Of a stretch of 64,000 bases of DNA, positions 11,501 to 22,289 are shown in pieces; position 1 is the stretch's first letter, and every line of letters starts with the position of its first letter. The position numbers were made by a program, and so were the translations under genes. The DNA is from Lepidurus packardi (taxonomy: Eukaryota > Arthropoda > Branchiopoda > Notostraca > Triopsidae): NCBI GenBank assembly GCA_023053545.1, contig JAKZAN010000005.1, positions 6,448,001-6,512,000 on the forward strand, given 5' to 3'. The notes beneath the pieces were generated by a model. It was not told where the DNA came from. It did not search any database and saw only the letters and a list, made by a program, of their open reading frames with translations.

Positions 11501-14500
11501 AAGAGATTATCCACGAAGATGCATAAAAACCAATTTAAGCAAACTAGACCCACGTCTACACCATACTCGTTCAAATGGGCGGCTAAACGAGGCACTTTGT
11601 CGGCTAGCAAGTCGTTTAGCACACGTTGATCGGCTTGAGCACCCAGCAACATATTGTCGTAATAGTTGGGGGGCTGCAATAGTTCTGTGATGCACATTAG
11701 ACACCAAAAAGCTTCTTCTTCACTCAGGAAGAGCAGCGCTACCGCCGCTAGACGATTAAACCCCTATCAATAAGTCTTTAGCACTTTTCTAGCTATCTAA
11801 ACAAATACAGTAGATGCCGCTTATTGTGATCACGTTTGTCAAGTGAATATTGATTCTATTAAGCCGAGATTCTAATAACCGAAAATCGATCAGTGGCTTG
11901 TTTAAACCATAGAATTAACGTATCGTCTACTTTTTGACACTTTCCCACACGTTACCTTTTTCTAGATTAACTAGACCCACTATTGTTTATTTTGTAACGA
12001 TTTTTCAACAATTTTAATAGAAATAATAAACAAAATAAATAATAAATATAAATACAAATAATACTTCCTAATTTAACGGCCGCTTCGCTTTGTACCAAAT
12101 CTTTTAAATTTAACTTGTCGTACGTTTCAATGAACCTCAACTTCTCTTTTACCATTTAAATCAACCCTTTTCTTGTTCGTCGCCATTCTGATACAAACGT
12201 ACGTCTAAAACACAACCAACAAGCCTTTGAAGCCTACTCCTACGCTTTGGTAGGGTTCTGAACTCGATTTCTACTCTCATTGTCTGTCAATTAAAGGAAC
12301 TGGCCATTCAATTGAAAAACCGGCTCATTTAATTGACTGGGGAGTTTAGAAGGGATTTCTTCCTAAGCGTAGTAGTAGGCTGGCAGTTACAGGATTGCTC
12401 AAAACGACGTAAAAGCAATGTCATTGGTCAATATGCAAAGTCCACGTAACAGTCACTACTGTAGTTTCGTTACTGTACTGTGAAGATTCTTTTGATATTG
12501 ATTCTAATATCCGAATGTGTGATTCTTATAACCGATTAAAATGCTATGAATTTTATCATTTTGAACCGGTCTAAAATTCGATTACATAAAGCGGCTGATT
12601 CTAATAACCAGTGATAATAATAAGCGGAATCTACTGTATATAATAATAGAAAAATCCAAATATTCAAGAATATGACTCGAAAACGAAAAAGGGCTTAATA
12701 ATACTATAGAAAGCTGTGTAATTTAGAAAGCTGAGTAATAAAATAAAAGATTATTTTTTTTTACCTGACAGTAGGTAACATCACCATTGCGAAGGCTATA
12801 GGCGAGCAGAACTCGTCGTAAAGGCGGAATTCGGTCCGCATGGATGCTTTGGAAGTGTCGATTGTGTGGCAAGGTCCTTAGCAAATCCAATTCAATTTGC
12901 TTGGCCGCTGCTGATTGGGTCGCTCCAGGTCTGCAGAACGATAACAACCTTTGATAGTAGCCAGTCCCATTCTCGGCTTGCTGGTAATCAGCACAATTTC
13001 GTAAGCGCCATTGCAGCAAGGCCCGCCAGAGCCGACTCTATAATTAGATCGTGGCAAATTTCACACGTGTGTACATAGAAGGGGTATTTTCGGGACTATT
13101 CTAACGTTACTAATAATGACTTACGCGAACTTTTAACGGGGTTCCTTTCCGCACTGTCTGTTTCAAGTCCCGGAGTTTACGCTTGGCATCTCGAGCTTCG
13201 AGGTCAACCAACAGAACATCCCACTTAGCCTCTTCTTCCATTCCAACGTCGTTGAACAAGTCCTTCGAAGTGTACAAGGCAGTATCACTGCATCGAAATC
13301 CCAATTCGTCATACGGGCCAGTGCATCTGAACGGGACATCGTAAACGAAATGCATTTTAACGTGAAAAAATGTACAAAAATATAGGATTATAAATATAGA
13401 GAGAATTACATAAGATTAGGTGTGTGATTGGTATCCAAGGCATCCTTTAATAAACGAGCCAACACATTCGTGTGATCTTCTTCGGGAGTCCCAGGGCTGT
13501 GGAGCTCGTTAAGAAGCAATACGTGCTTGCTTTGCAATTGATAAAAGCGAGCTTCCCAATCACTTGCCTCACTACACAGGAAAAGAGTGAACCCATAAGC
13601 AAACACGCATACCAACCTTGGGAGGAATGCTTGGAAACTTACAAGAATAATTTACTTTTCCTTTTGTCGGCTTCGTTTAACAATTCATGTAAATCCACAA
13701 TTTCCGAGTTGAGCAAAGTGTTTTGACTACGAAGTGCATTGACTACATCACCAAGAGATTCCATGTCCAAATCACGGTTAGTTTGTATACTTTGATCTTT
13801 CGTGAATACTTTGCCCTAGAGAAGAAAAGGAAACAGTTGAGTACACATTTTAAGAACAAAGAAATGCGGGTCTTTACTTTCGTAAAGGAATTTAGCACTT
13901 CTTCTTGGGAGCGAAGTTGCTGCTGCATCTCTACAATGGTACTGTCTTTCGCCCGCAGGATTTCAAGAATCGAGCCTTCAGTCAGAGGCGTATGATGGAG
14001 TAAATTCCTTAAAGTGTCTCGCTCGAGCTCCAGCTGATGTTCCAGGAACTGGATTTTTTTGGTGGCTTGCTCTAGGCTTAAAATTTCTTCTGCTCCATTA
14101 CTGCTTGAACGTTTGTGGCTTAGAGATTTGCCTTTCTTGAAAGAACTCCGCATTTTCTGGCCAAATTTCGACACGGAAGACTGGGGTGAAGCCGCATTTA
14201 ATTCTGGGGTCCCACTTGAAGCTTTGAAGGATATGTCTAGCAAAGTTTCCAAGATTAGCATACCTGCACAATGGATTAATTGGGCAGCTTTCTTACTTGT
14301 AAAAGAAAATCGATTGACAGACCTTTGATCACAAGGTTTCTGGTCACTGGGGGTAGTTTGGTTTGTCAATGCCAAGATTTTGGGTCGAGGAAGTCTCCTT
14401 CCCAAGCGCAGGACGCCTTCCGGACTGAGACACTCGTCATCATCCTCCTACAATTACTATAATTACAGTCTCAATCTTAAAATACAAACAGGCGTTGGTT

Positions 14501-15019
14501 CTTACTAAGATCAATGAATTTCTCAATAAAGGATCCTTCAAAACAAGACTTTTGTAGTCTGACACGGTTTTTCTGATCTTTTTAAACAAGGCTAACCAAT
14601 TTTGTCTCTCCAGTTCATTCCCCGCATCAAAAAGATATTCTTGACCCTGTGATCTTAGGCGAAAAAAATATTAGAAAAAATAAATCGGTTAGAAATGAAG
14701 TCAACTATCATATTACTTACTTCACAATGAAGCGACCCAAGTCAACACAATGAGGATCAAAAATTATGGCGCTGTTATCAAGTAAGATCTTAACCGCAGG
14801 CTGAGGAGATTTGCTTTGACGTGGCGGTGATGCATACAATTTCAAGTAATAATATCTGCCTTCTTTGCTAGTCTCAGCCCATCGTTTAGTTAACTGGAGC
14901 TTTTTCCTCTGACAACCGGCAGTACAAACCGCACAATCTAGCCAGCCTGTTTTCGATAATGAGTCGTAGTTTTGTGCGTTTGGCTCCCTATCAACAACAC
15001 TTCTCAAAATAGATTCCAT
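8569..15019 (-). CDS. TBC1D2: TBC1D2-like Rab GTPase-activating protein (PH, coiled coil, TBC), complete
   Basis: Predicted Rab GAP acting in endosomal and junctional trafficking, as Armus/TBC1D2 does. Eleven exons: 14721-15019, 14506-14653, 14297-14447, 13878-14221, 13643-13815, 13410-13571, 13125-13326, 12765-13037, 11314-11763, 8740-8817 and 8569-8664; all phases agree, giving 791 residues. PH domain about 23-130 (GWLDCAVC, terminal-helix Trp119); coiled coil about 220-400 (LEQATKKIQFLEHQLELE and the following exon); TBC domain about 490-700. Both GAP fingers are present: Arg547 in IELDLLRTLP and Gln584 in VTYCQ. NEYGVDVGLVCLNWFLCIFVDN and LYIWDCFLLEGNKVLFRFAL are typical (the former split here only by description). 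The tail FAHRTIISRREYHLRALK matches the family's basic C-terminal helix. An in-frame TAA sits one codon before GCA-ATG. Intron 9 (11313 to 8818) contains another gene. TBC1D2 versus TBC1D2B cannot be separated here. Confidence 0.93.
9532..11020 (+). CDS. Secreted Lys/His-rich basic protein, nested in a TBC1D2-like intron
   Basis: I do not recognise this protein. Five exons on the plus strand: 9532-9600, 10215-10302, 10424-10546, 10705-10814 and 10880-11020, all with GT-AG sites and matching phases, encode 176 residues. Residues 1-18 (MKCLIALCLFSLVLLAEA) are a clear signal peptide, followed by a dibasic stretch (KRKR, about 23-26) that could be a prohormone-type cleavage site. The mature part has no cysteine and is dominated by Lys, His and Pro. 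A decapeptide recurs with change (GHVGEHHIGK, GHRGEHWPEK), and the last 45 residues are almost a Lys polymer with Tyr and His. Such composition is seen in metal-, matrix- or polyanion-binding secreted proteins and in some antimicrobial peptides, but this is inference. It lies wholly inside the intron between TBC1D2-like exons 9 and 10, on the opposite strand, so it must have its own promoter. Confidence 0.8.
11808..12636. mobile_element. Non-autonomous pogo/Tc1-mariner-like element, copy 1
   Basis: Terminal inverted repeats begin CAGTAGATGCCGCTTATTGT on the left and end AATAAGCGGAATCTACTG on the right, flanked on both sides by TA, the target duplication of Tc1/mariner-type elements. Subterminal motifs (TCTAATAACC) are also inverted. 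No transposase frame is present. A second, shorter copy lies at 55957-56376. Relative to it, this copy carries about 400 extra bases (roughly 11999-12399), a later insertion. It sits in the TBC1D2-like intron 11764-12764. Confidence 0.85.
12232..12380. mobile_element. Small inverted-repeat element nested in the pogo-like MITE
   Basis: Within the extra segment of the pogo-like copy, GCCTACTCCTACGCTTTGG (12232-12250) is matched inversely by CCTAAGCGTAGTAGTAGGC (12362-12380). About 149 bp with 19-bp imperfect ends suggests a tiny MITE or a foldback fragment. It explains only part of the 400-bp insertion. Confidence 0.5.
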
Positions 15020-15629
15020 TGCTTAACAGTTCCTATAAGTGTCTATAACCCACAGCAAACGAAAGCGAAAGCACTAGACTAGCCGAACTTCACAAAGTTA
15101 CATTTTAATTACCCAATTTTCTCTTCCTAACTAACCACACTTCCTCCACTTCAGTCACATCAAAACATCGAGTAAAATTGCATACCCCTCCTCGTAACTG
15201 TCGGTCAGACAGAAGGGGCGTTAGAAAAGCTCTAGACGCCATCTATCAGTACTTTAAAAAATACAATAAGTGAGTTTTGCCTTACGTTAAGGCGCATTAA
15301 ATCGGCCTCTCAAATCGCTTTAATGTCATTTATTGCATTCAAACTCAAGAATTCCACTCAATTTTACAAATATGTTATTCCATTTCCCACGACTAGTTGA
15401 CAAGATTTGTGTGTGTCTCTTGAATAGTGCAAAATAAAATGCCCAACCACTAAAAAACTTTGGTTTCTACATTTGTTACTTCGGAAATCTTCAAGGTTCG
15501 TTGTTTCCGCACTCGGGGCGGAACCCACTGAAATTTGCAAATATGGAATGTGCGTTTTTAGGTTTCTATGATAGGACTTCGTGTAGGGGGGAACAGATTT
15601 TTGTCCGGCGTGTAATTTTTTATTTGATT
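15020..15629. promoter_or_regulatory. TBC1D2-like 5' flank and TARP 3' untranslated region
   Basis: The TBC1D2-like gene starts at 15019 and the TARP-like gene ends at 15630, both on the minus strand, so about 610 bp hold the promoter of the former and the 3'UTR of the latter. A minus-strand AATAAA (15329-15334) lies 296 bases past the TARP stop and is a likely poly(A) signal. No TATA box is evident. GCCATCTATCAGTA near 15238 resembles insulator or architectural motifs, weakly. Confidence 0.5.
15329..15334 (-). terminator. Candidate polyadenylation signal of the TARP-like gene
   Basis: AATAAA on the minus strand about 300 bases beyond the stop codon at 15630-15632, followed by T/G-containing sequence. 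It is the canonical hexamer in the right place, and I saw no nearer one. Confidence 0.5.
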
Positions 15630-18496
15630 TCAAACTGGCGTAATTTTCCGCAACGAATTTTGCGAGTAAGCTCGGTTGAGTTGCGAGCTTCTACTTGATT
15701 CCTGGCAATGTTTGCTGCAGTCTCCATCGGTCGTCGTGGCCGTATCGACCATGAGCACACTATCTCGACTTCCCAAATCTACCATGGTGCACACCGTATG
15801 GGTTGTCGTATCTCTGGGCAGTAAATGATGCACCTCCAAAACGGGCAAAGTCGCCAACACGCCCTTGTCACACTTGAACGATTCTCTTGGCGTGGTCCTG
15901 GCATGGTTCTCCTGCCCTTCTGGGTACGAAGGAGCCGTACTGGTCGCCTGGTCCCTGCGAAGTAGATGGTTGTTACTCGTTGCTTTGGCGTTGGTTAAAT
16001 CTGGCCTACAGGGCACAAGTTGATGGCAACGATGACACACTTCTCGGTCAATGCAGTGGCTTGTGTCCTGGGTAGAATACGTACGTAAGAACAGTTTAGG
16101 GGCGCGGGGTAGCGTCACGTTGGCTGCTGTTTCCATGGAGACAGCGCGAACGGGAAAATGTACCGGACAAGATCCGGTCGGAGCTAAAGGTGGAGGTGGT
16201 GGCGATACACGACTCACATTTTGCCCTTGACATAAGGGAAGCGGCCGTTCTGAAGAAGAAGAACAATCTCGTCGGTTGAGAGTGGTGGAAGTATAAGTTC
16301 CCACATATGGTTCTGGGGTGGAAGCGGGTAAGACATTCCGACTGCTGCAGAGACAACAGGGCGGATGATTGTCCACGTCAAGCTGAGGGCATTCCATGGG
16401 ATGAAGATGATGATGATGGGTGACTGTGGTTGGATGATGATCACAGCATTCTGGCGCTGCTGAGGAAGGTCGCAGGAATTGGGGTGGCAGCGGCGGGGGC
16501 GGTGGGGGAAGTCGACCAGCGGGGCGGGTGCTTACATTCAAGGGCGGTTGAACGAGTGCCAGGGCAAAGCGATGATGTCGATTCTGCTGGGCAAGGCGAT
16601 ACCGGTGCCAATACATGAAGAGAAAAATGGCCGAAACACCCGCCACTTCCGAGAGCAAAAAACCCGAGACAACCGACAGGAAACTGTAACCGTACGTGTA
16701 CTTGAAAAGCGCGTCCTGGAAGCTCGACTTAGGACGGAGCTTACTGCCAATCTCCGCCTTGAACACCGACACGTACATGACGAACCCGGCCAGCAGAAAC
16801 AACCCTGAAAAAACGGTCGGGGCCATCAATTAGTTCGCATTGAAAAGAAGGGAGATAGAAAATACCTGAGACGATAAAAGTTACGCCTGCCACGAACGTA
16901 AGAACGCGTCGACGAGCCCCAAAATGGCCCAGACAGCAAGAAATCTCTCCCACCAACAAAAAGAGAGAGGCGACTAGATAAAACGGAGCCGATCGAATCA
17001 CCGCATCTATATAAAAAAAAAAACGAAAAACGAGAAAGTCAAATTCAAATTTACGTCCATCGTAAACCCATAATTACGGGTCGTTTCAAGAGCTGCCCAC
17101 TAGTGCTAAATCGGTATTGGACAGTAGATACTTACAAGGTATTGCCATTGTGGAATCGTTCGCGTCAGGACTATAGTCTTCCTCGGGGAAGTAGTCAATA
17201 TAAAAGCAATATTGGTCAGTACCACCCGCTGTAAATACAAAACAATTTTGTTACACTAAAATCGTTGGAATCACTAAAAATATACAAATTCATAGTTGGT
17301 AAGCTTGGCACATTTATTACCTCTAAAACCTTCTGAAAATGACTTAAACTTCTGTACCAGTATGCCTATTATGTACAGTTCTTTAAAGACATTCCGCAAA
17401 CAGTAAGCTTCTATTAAACGCACAAACTTATCTCGAACTCTAGTCTCAGAAGTCTTAAGTTAGAACCAACAGAAAGGCGCAAGAGAGATTGAAAAAGCAT
17501 CTCTTGGTAGATTGCTAGCTCGATGGAGTTTTTCTTGTCTTAAAGAAAAAAATTAACTTCTTCATGAGTAGTTATTTGCCTTTCATCAGAAATTGAGCTG
17601 TCGAGCTAAACCTAACACTTTTTATTCTCTTAACTTCTCCTAATAAGTCGAATAAGATACCGAGTCTTACAAAAGCATGGGCGTCAATACGAGAATGAGA
17701 ACTTTTTTACGGATAGCAAAGAAAGGAAAAGAAAGCAACTCTTAGTAGCAGTTTGCCCAATTCACCCAACTCGTCCAAAGATACGTCTTCTTCCATGTCC
17801 TTTTCCCGTCTTTCTTTAGAGGAGTTTGTGCATTTCAGAAAACTCTGTCAGGGCGCAGCAATTTTTCTCGCTTTCGGGTAACCAGCTTACATGCACACAA
17901 AGAGCCTCCCGACGTGGCAAAAAAACTACATCTGCCTCTTCACATGGGGAGAAGTTGCTCTGCGGTGGCTAGTTTGACAAGTGTTTTACTTCTTCTCCTT
18001 CGGGCCTTCGCCGTCGTTTTTGCTTTCCCCCGCATCTTCAATTCGTGCGAAAAGATAAAAGTTCCGTTCCAATTCAACGATTCCATAGAGCGGACGGCTA
18101 TCCTTATATTGGTTTTTCGCTTCCTATCACCATAACATGGGGAAATCTATCTAGGTCAGTACTTATAGGGCTAGTCAATCGATCGCCAGCGATAAAACCT
18201 CTCATGAGTTGACTCGAGAAGTTCCTTGACACCCAAAAATGAGCGACCATTAACTAAACCAGGCATGACTTACGGTTCGTATGGCAAAGCGTCCAGAGGC
18301 CAGAGACGGTAAATTTTGACAAGTATTCTTGGTCCCCCGTGCCATTGTATTTGACATTGCGCATCATTTCTTCGCTATAAAGCCAAGCGTTGGTCATCAG
18401 GCCGAGAGCAACAGCGGCCGTTGCAGCAGTGGCAGCCGTGGGCGTTAACCAATTCAGCAGCCGCACAATTAAACCCACTCCCAAAGGCGCAACCAT
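15630..18496 (-). CDS. TARP/stargazin-like voltage-dependent calcium channel gamma subunit, complete
   Basis: Four exons: 18274-18496, 17136-17228, 16866-17006 and 15630-16804; phases agree, giving 543 residues. Predicted four-pass plasma-membrane protein of the claudin superfamily, related to CACNG2-type TARPs that traffic and gate AMPA-type receptors. First loop: SGLWTLCH (66-72) and QYCFYIDYFPEEDY (80-93) give the GLW-C-C signature and the TARP-like IDYFPED stretch, plus NGT at 51. Membrane spans at about 18-37, 112-131, 143-170 and 195-218; YGYSFLSVVSGFLLSEVAGV matches the family's [20 protein letters not shown]. The C-terminus ends KITPV, close to the TTPV class I PDZ ligand of vertebrate stargazin. 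The cytosolic tail (about 325 residues) is unusually long, with polyproline and a His/Cys-rich stretch. An in-frame TAG lies four codons before the start. TARP type is my reading; a tail-bearing invertebrate stg-like protein is the same thing. Confidence 0.9.
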
Positions 18497-20559
18497 CCCC
18501 TCTCCCTAATTTTCGTAAAAAAAGTGAGGCACAATGAATTAAAATTAAGCATTCATTAGTAACACAAACAACTCGGAAAGCCTTCAAGTTTGCATTTCAA
18601 AAGCCTCTTTTCATCCCTCATCCCAGCCATTCCTTTGCTGACTGTAATTAACGTTGCCTGACTTTTTCTTTTTGCTGCATTCTCATTCCTCAATTCTAAC
18701 TTGCAAGTCGTGGCTGCCGTTCTTCATGTCTTCTCCCAAGGGAACTAACTGTCTTCCTCTCACTTGCAGAAATTTCTGTCGACAACCCCCCTTAAATAAT
18801 GTTGGCATTCCAAAATTAAGGAATCGCACTGCGGTAACCGTACGCGTCTGGCCCTAAAACAACTGCAGCCAAGCAGTGTGAGTGAATGAGTACAAATCGC
18901 TCCATTTAGATCGTTAAAAGGATGTGATATGCTTACATTTGGCATAGCACATAAACAGTAGACACTTTAGAACCAGAAGAAAGTCCTGGATTTTAATTAT
19001 GTAGCCCTGTAACCATTGAAATCGTTGTTATTGAACGTTTCAGAAATGAAATCAGTTTTGGTCCAGCACTACGTGACTACATTCAAATAAGATCAGGAGT
19101 TTCTTGCTTCCTATGACTTTCTTCCTTCTTTGATCTTCAATGTTTATATCGCACTATCAAAAAATGAGAAGAAAGAACGAAAGAACATCTAATCACTATA
19201 AGAAGCCTAAATTTAGGCTCTGATAAACTGATGCTCCATTTTATTGCCATTATGTACGTAATTATCGCAACTAATTCCGTAAAACAAAAATTCCACATTT
19301 CTTGCAGTAATGATAATGAATTAGTGACAATACATAAAAGTTATTGCATGTAGCTCCCGTTCTCTTTTTTTTACACGTTTTTTACATAACCTACGAAATT
19401 GGCCCAGAGGGAGGACAATAAGTCAATTTGAGCGCCACTTCTATACAATCACCAGCAACACATATAGGCACTTAAGTTCTCAGAAAGAATTTCGCATTAG
19501 AAAGAGCTCGAATCCCCTTATAAAATATGCATCTTACCTTTTCATCGACCATTTGCGGTAACTCACATGTGAAGGACAGAAAGGAGTAAGGAAAAAAGGT
19601 GAATGCCAACGTGGGGAAGTATTTGATTGATTGCTGCTTTGCGTTTCCACGGTATTTCCCTCCGCCTGGTAACTCAATTAACACATCAGCCAGTTCCCAA
19701 CCCCCACTGCAGCCGATAACAGCAGGGGAATCTTGTAAAAGCCCCGCACGGCTCACCAGCTAACGGAAAACATTTTTCCCTCATCCAACGTTTGCCTTCA
19801 TCATGCTTCCAACTCTTTTTTTCCTGGTTTTATCACAATAGACGTTTTCCTGATGGTAAGGAAGCACCTCGTTAGCCCACATTGCCAGATTAGTCTCATC
19901 AACAGCTCTTCATGTTGTCCACGACTCCGGCAAAAGCACGTTCCTCTCTCCACCCTCCTGCCCGCTTGGCTGTGTGGGACTGCGGCGCTCTTTTGCACGA
20001 AAATCCGGCACAGAACTTCGACAGACACTTTTTTACGTTGCTTCTTTTCCGATGCAAGTTTGTCCCATCTTTATCCCTTCCCCCCCCCCCTCTTTTTTAT
20101 ATAAAGTGACAAACGCTAAGACATGTTAGAGGCATAGGAGCTAACCGGAGGAAAAAAACCATTTGGTCGGTGCTTGGGATATGGCATTAAAAAGCCGCTT
20201 GCCTACGATATCCTCCCTACATGCGTCGTTGCATACGCATGAGTGGACTTCCGCATGAGAGGAAAATGACTTTCCGAGACCCCAGTTACCCGTCCCGTCC
20301 AAAATCCCCAAACCACAACAACGTACCCCACTCCAAAACTCTGCCTCTTTTCTTCCTTGGCGTTTGCCTCTTTAACTAACAGACAAGTTTGGCGCCGTCG
20401 GAATAACAATGTCCGATAACAAGATGCACATCATTTGTGATTGTCAAGGGCAGATCCCTTAACCGCCACGGATTTCGCTCTTTCTCCGCATCCACGCCCG
20501 CATCGGCCTTAGAAACATAAGTGACCTCTCGTACTATAGTTGTTTCCAGCTCCACAGTT

Positions 20560-20585
20560 AAAAAAAAAAAAAAAAAAAAAAAAAA
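20560..20585 (+). repeat. Poly(A) tract, 26 bp
   Basis: Uninterrupted A run in the gene-free spacer. It could be a retroposon tail, but no body could be recognised before it. Confidence 0.9.
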
Positions 20586-22276
20586 CTAAGACAGCGGAAA
20601 GCTAGCTTCGTTGAACCATAAACCTCTCCCACAAGTGCAAATCTGGGACACGCTAGACAACTCTAAGGTCCTTGTGTTTCAAGTGTTCTTCCACCCCAAA
20701 AAAGGGCAGCCAACACACACAAGAACGCTCGAAAAAATGTAGTGACCAAGAAAATAAAAACCTGGACGCGTAAAAAGCCGCCGAATAAAAAGGAAAGGTT
20801 TCACCCAAGTAGTACTTCGCCTCAGGCGTTCAGTAGTAACCCGCCTTAATTGAGAATCCTTAGGTCTTTGCACCTCATTGCCGCCGCCGTTTTCCGAAGA
20901 ACGAAACGAAACCTTAACGAGGGAAACCTTTTCCCTGCAACCTTCCAAGTTTACACTTGTCGGATCACTGTAAATTCGGTGGAACCCTCGGAACGGATAA
21001 AAAGCTTTGCTCACAGGAAAAAATCGTGCAGAAATTGTAGTATAAAAGAAATCAGATTGAGAAACTAAAAGTACACATAAAGGTCCCTACTTCAAAAAGG
21101 AAACTTTGGGTTTCGTTCGAATCGTTGTCTTGTCCTTTACCATAATGGCGGTCATAAAATGGCGGAGGATAAACGAGTGTATACGCGACTGACAGAGAAC
21201 ACAGACGCTCCCTCGACACTGAACCACTTCGTCGTTCTCATGTGGCCAAACCCACAAACTAGAATACTAGCCAACTTGGGGGGACAACAACAACTACTAC
21301 CACTACACTCCCCACCGTAGGTTTTTTCAGGGTTAGAGGAGTTGCTAGTTGACACGTCGTTAGACTTGCTTTACTGGGGACTCTAATACGCTCACCCTCC
21401 TCTAACCCTGCCGTGGAAATGTCCTAAAGCTACTTTTTCTGTCGTTAGTAGCAGAAACTAATACTCTTTCCTTTCCGAGCATGTCCATTGCCCTTGGCTG
21501 GATTATCTTGTCATGGGGTGCGCGAAATTGCCAAGGGGCTTTTGCATCTACCACCTCTACCACCACGTACAGTAGGAAAAAGAACAGTAGCCTGGAGGCT
21601 ACAATTGAATGCTTCCATCGTCTGGACCCTCTTGGGGGTTGCCTCCGGCCCTCCAGGCCAAGGCGAATGTCCCCTTCTTTGCCTTCGAGCAAGGGCCGAC
21701 TTCCGCCACTACTACCGGAGCGAGGGTTCTTTTTCTCCGAGAAGGGAGCCATGCAGCAACCAGGCGAAAAGCGCTCGGGGCGGAAGGGGCAGTTAGAGTC
21801 TTTCCTAACGAGCCCCAGGCGTCTGCTGCCTAACAGTTCTATCCAACTCTTATACCACTGACATACTATACTCTCTGCACTATGCAATACTACCGACTCT
21901 ACTGTTTTGCTTGTTTTCAAAGTTTCCTTCTGCTCCTAGACTCAAATCGACCCTTAACTTTGAGTGCCTACTGAAACAGGAAGAACTTCATCGTCTACCC
22001 CAAGACATTTAAAAGATTTTTGCTTTCGAAATTCATTAATTCGTTCTTTTTCTCTTTTCTTTCGACTACTGTATACCAAAGGTGGTTTCTACAAATATTC
22101 GATAATATGTACCTTCCCAAATGAAGATCAATCAATTTTCTTCTTCTTTTGATTCTTAATCAATTATTGCTGCAAATGAACTAATTATGAAACCACGAAA
22201 GTGAGGTAAATAGTAGGAGACGATATATAAGGTTTTTAAAAAGTTTTCCTTCCAATTATTATTACATGTATTTTTG

Positions 22277-22289
22277 CCACTAGGTGGCG
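22277..22289 (+). promoter_or_regulatory. CTCF-like motif
   Basis: CCACTAGGTGGCG matches the CTCF core (CCASYAGRKGGCR) in this spacer between the TARP-like gene and the MBOAT7 duplication. A single motif match in 64 kb is suggestive only. Confidence 0.35.

Noticed and set aside
16479-16808. Open frames antisense to the large TARP exon
   Set aside because: They mirror the GC-rich coding exon on the other strand and have no domain or splice support.
21402-21920. Overlapping open frames of up to 172 codons on both strands
   Set aside because: Low-complexity Ser/Arg/Gly translations, no recognised domain, and equally open on both strands, as GC-rich non-coding DNA often is.
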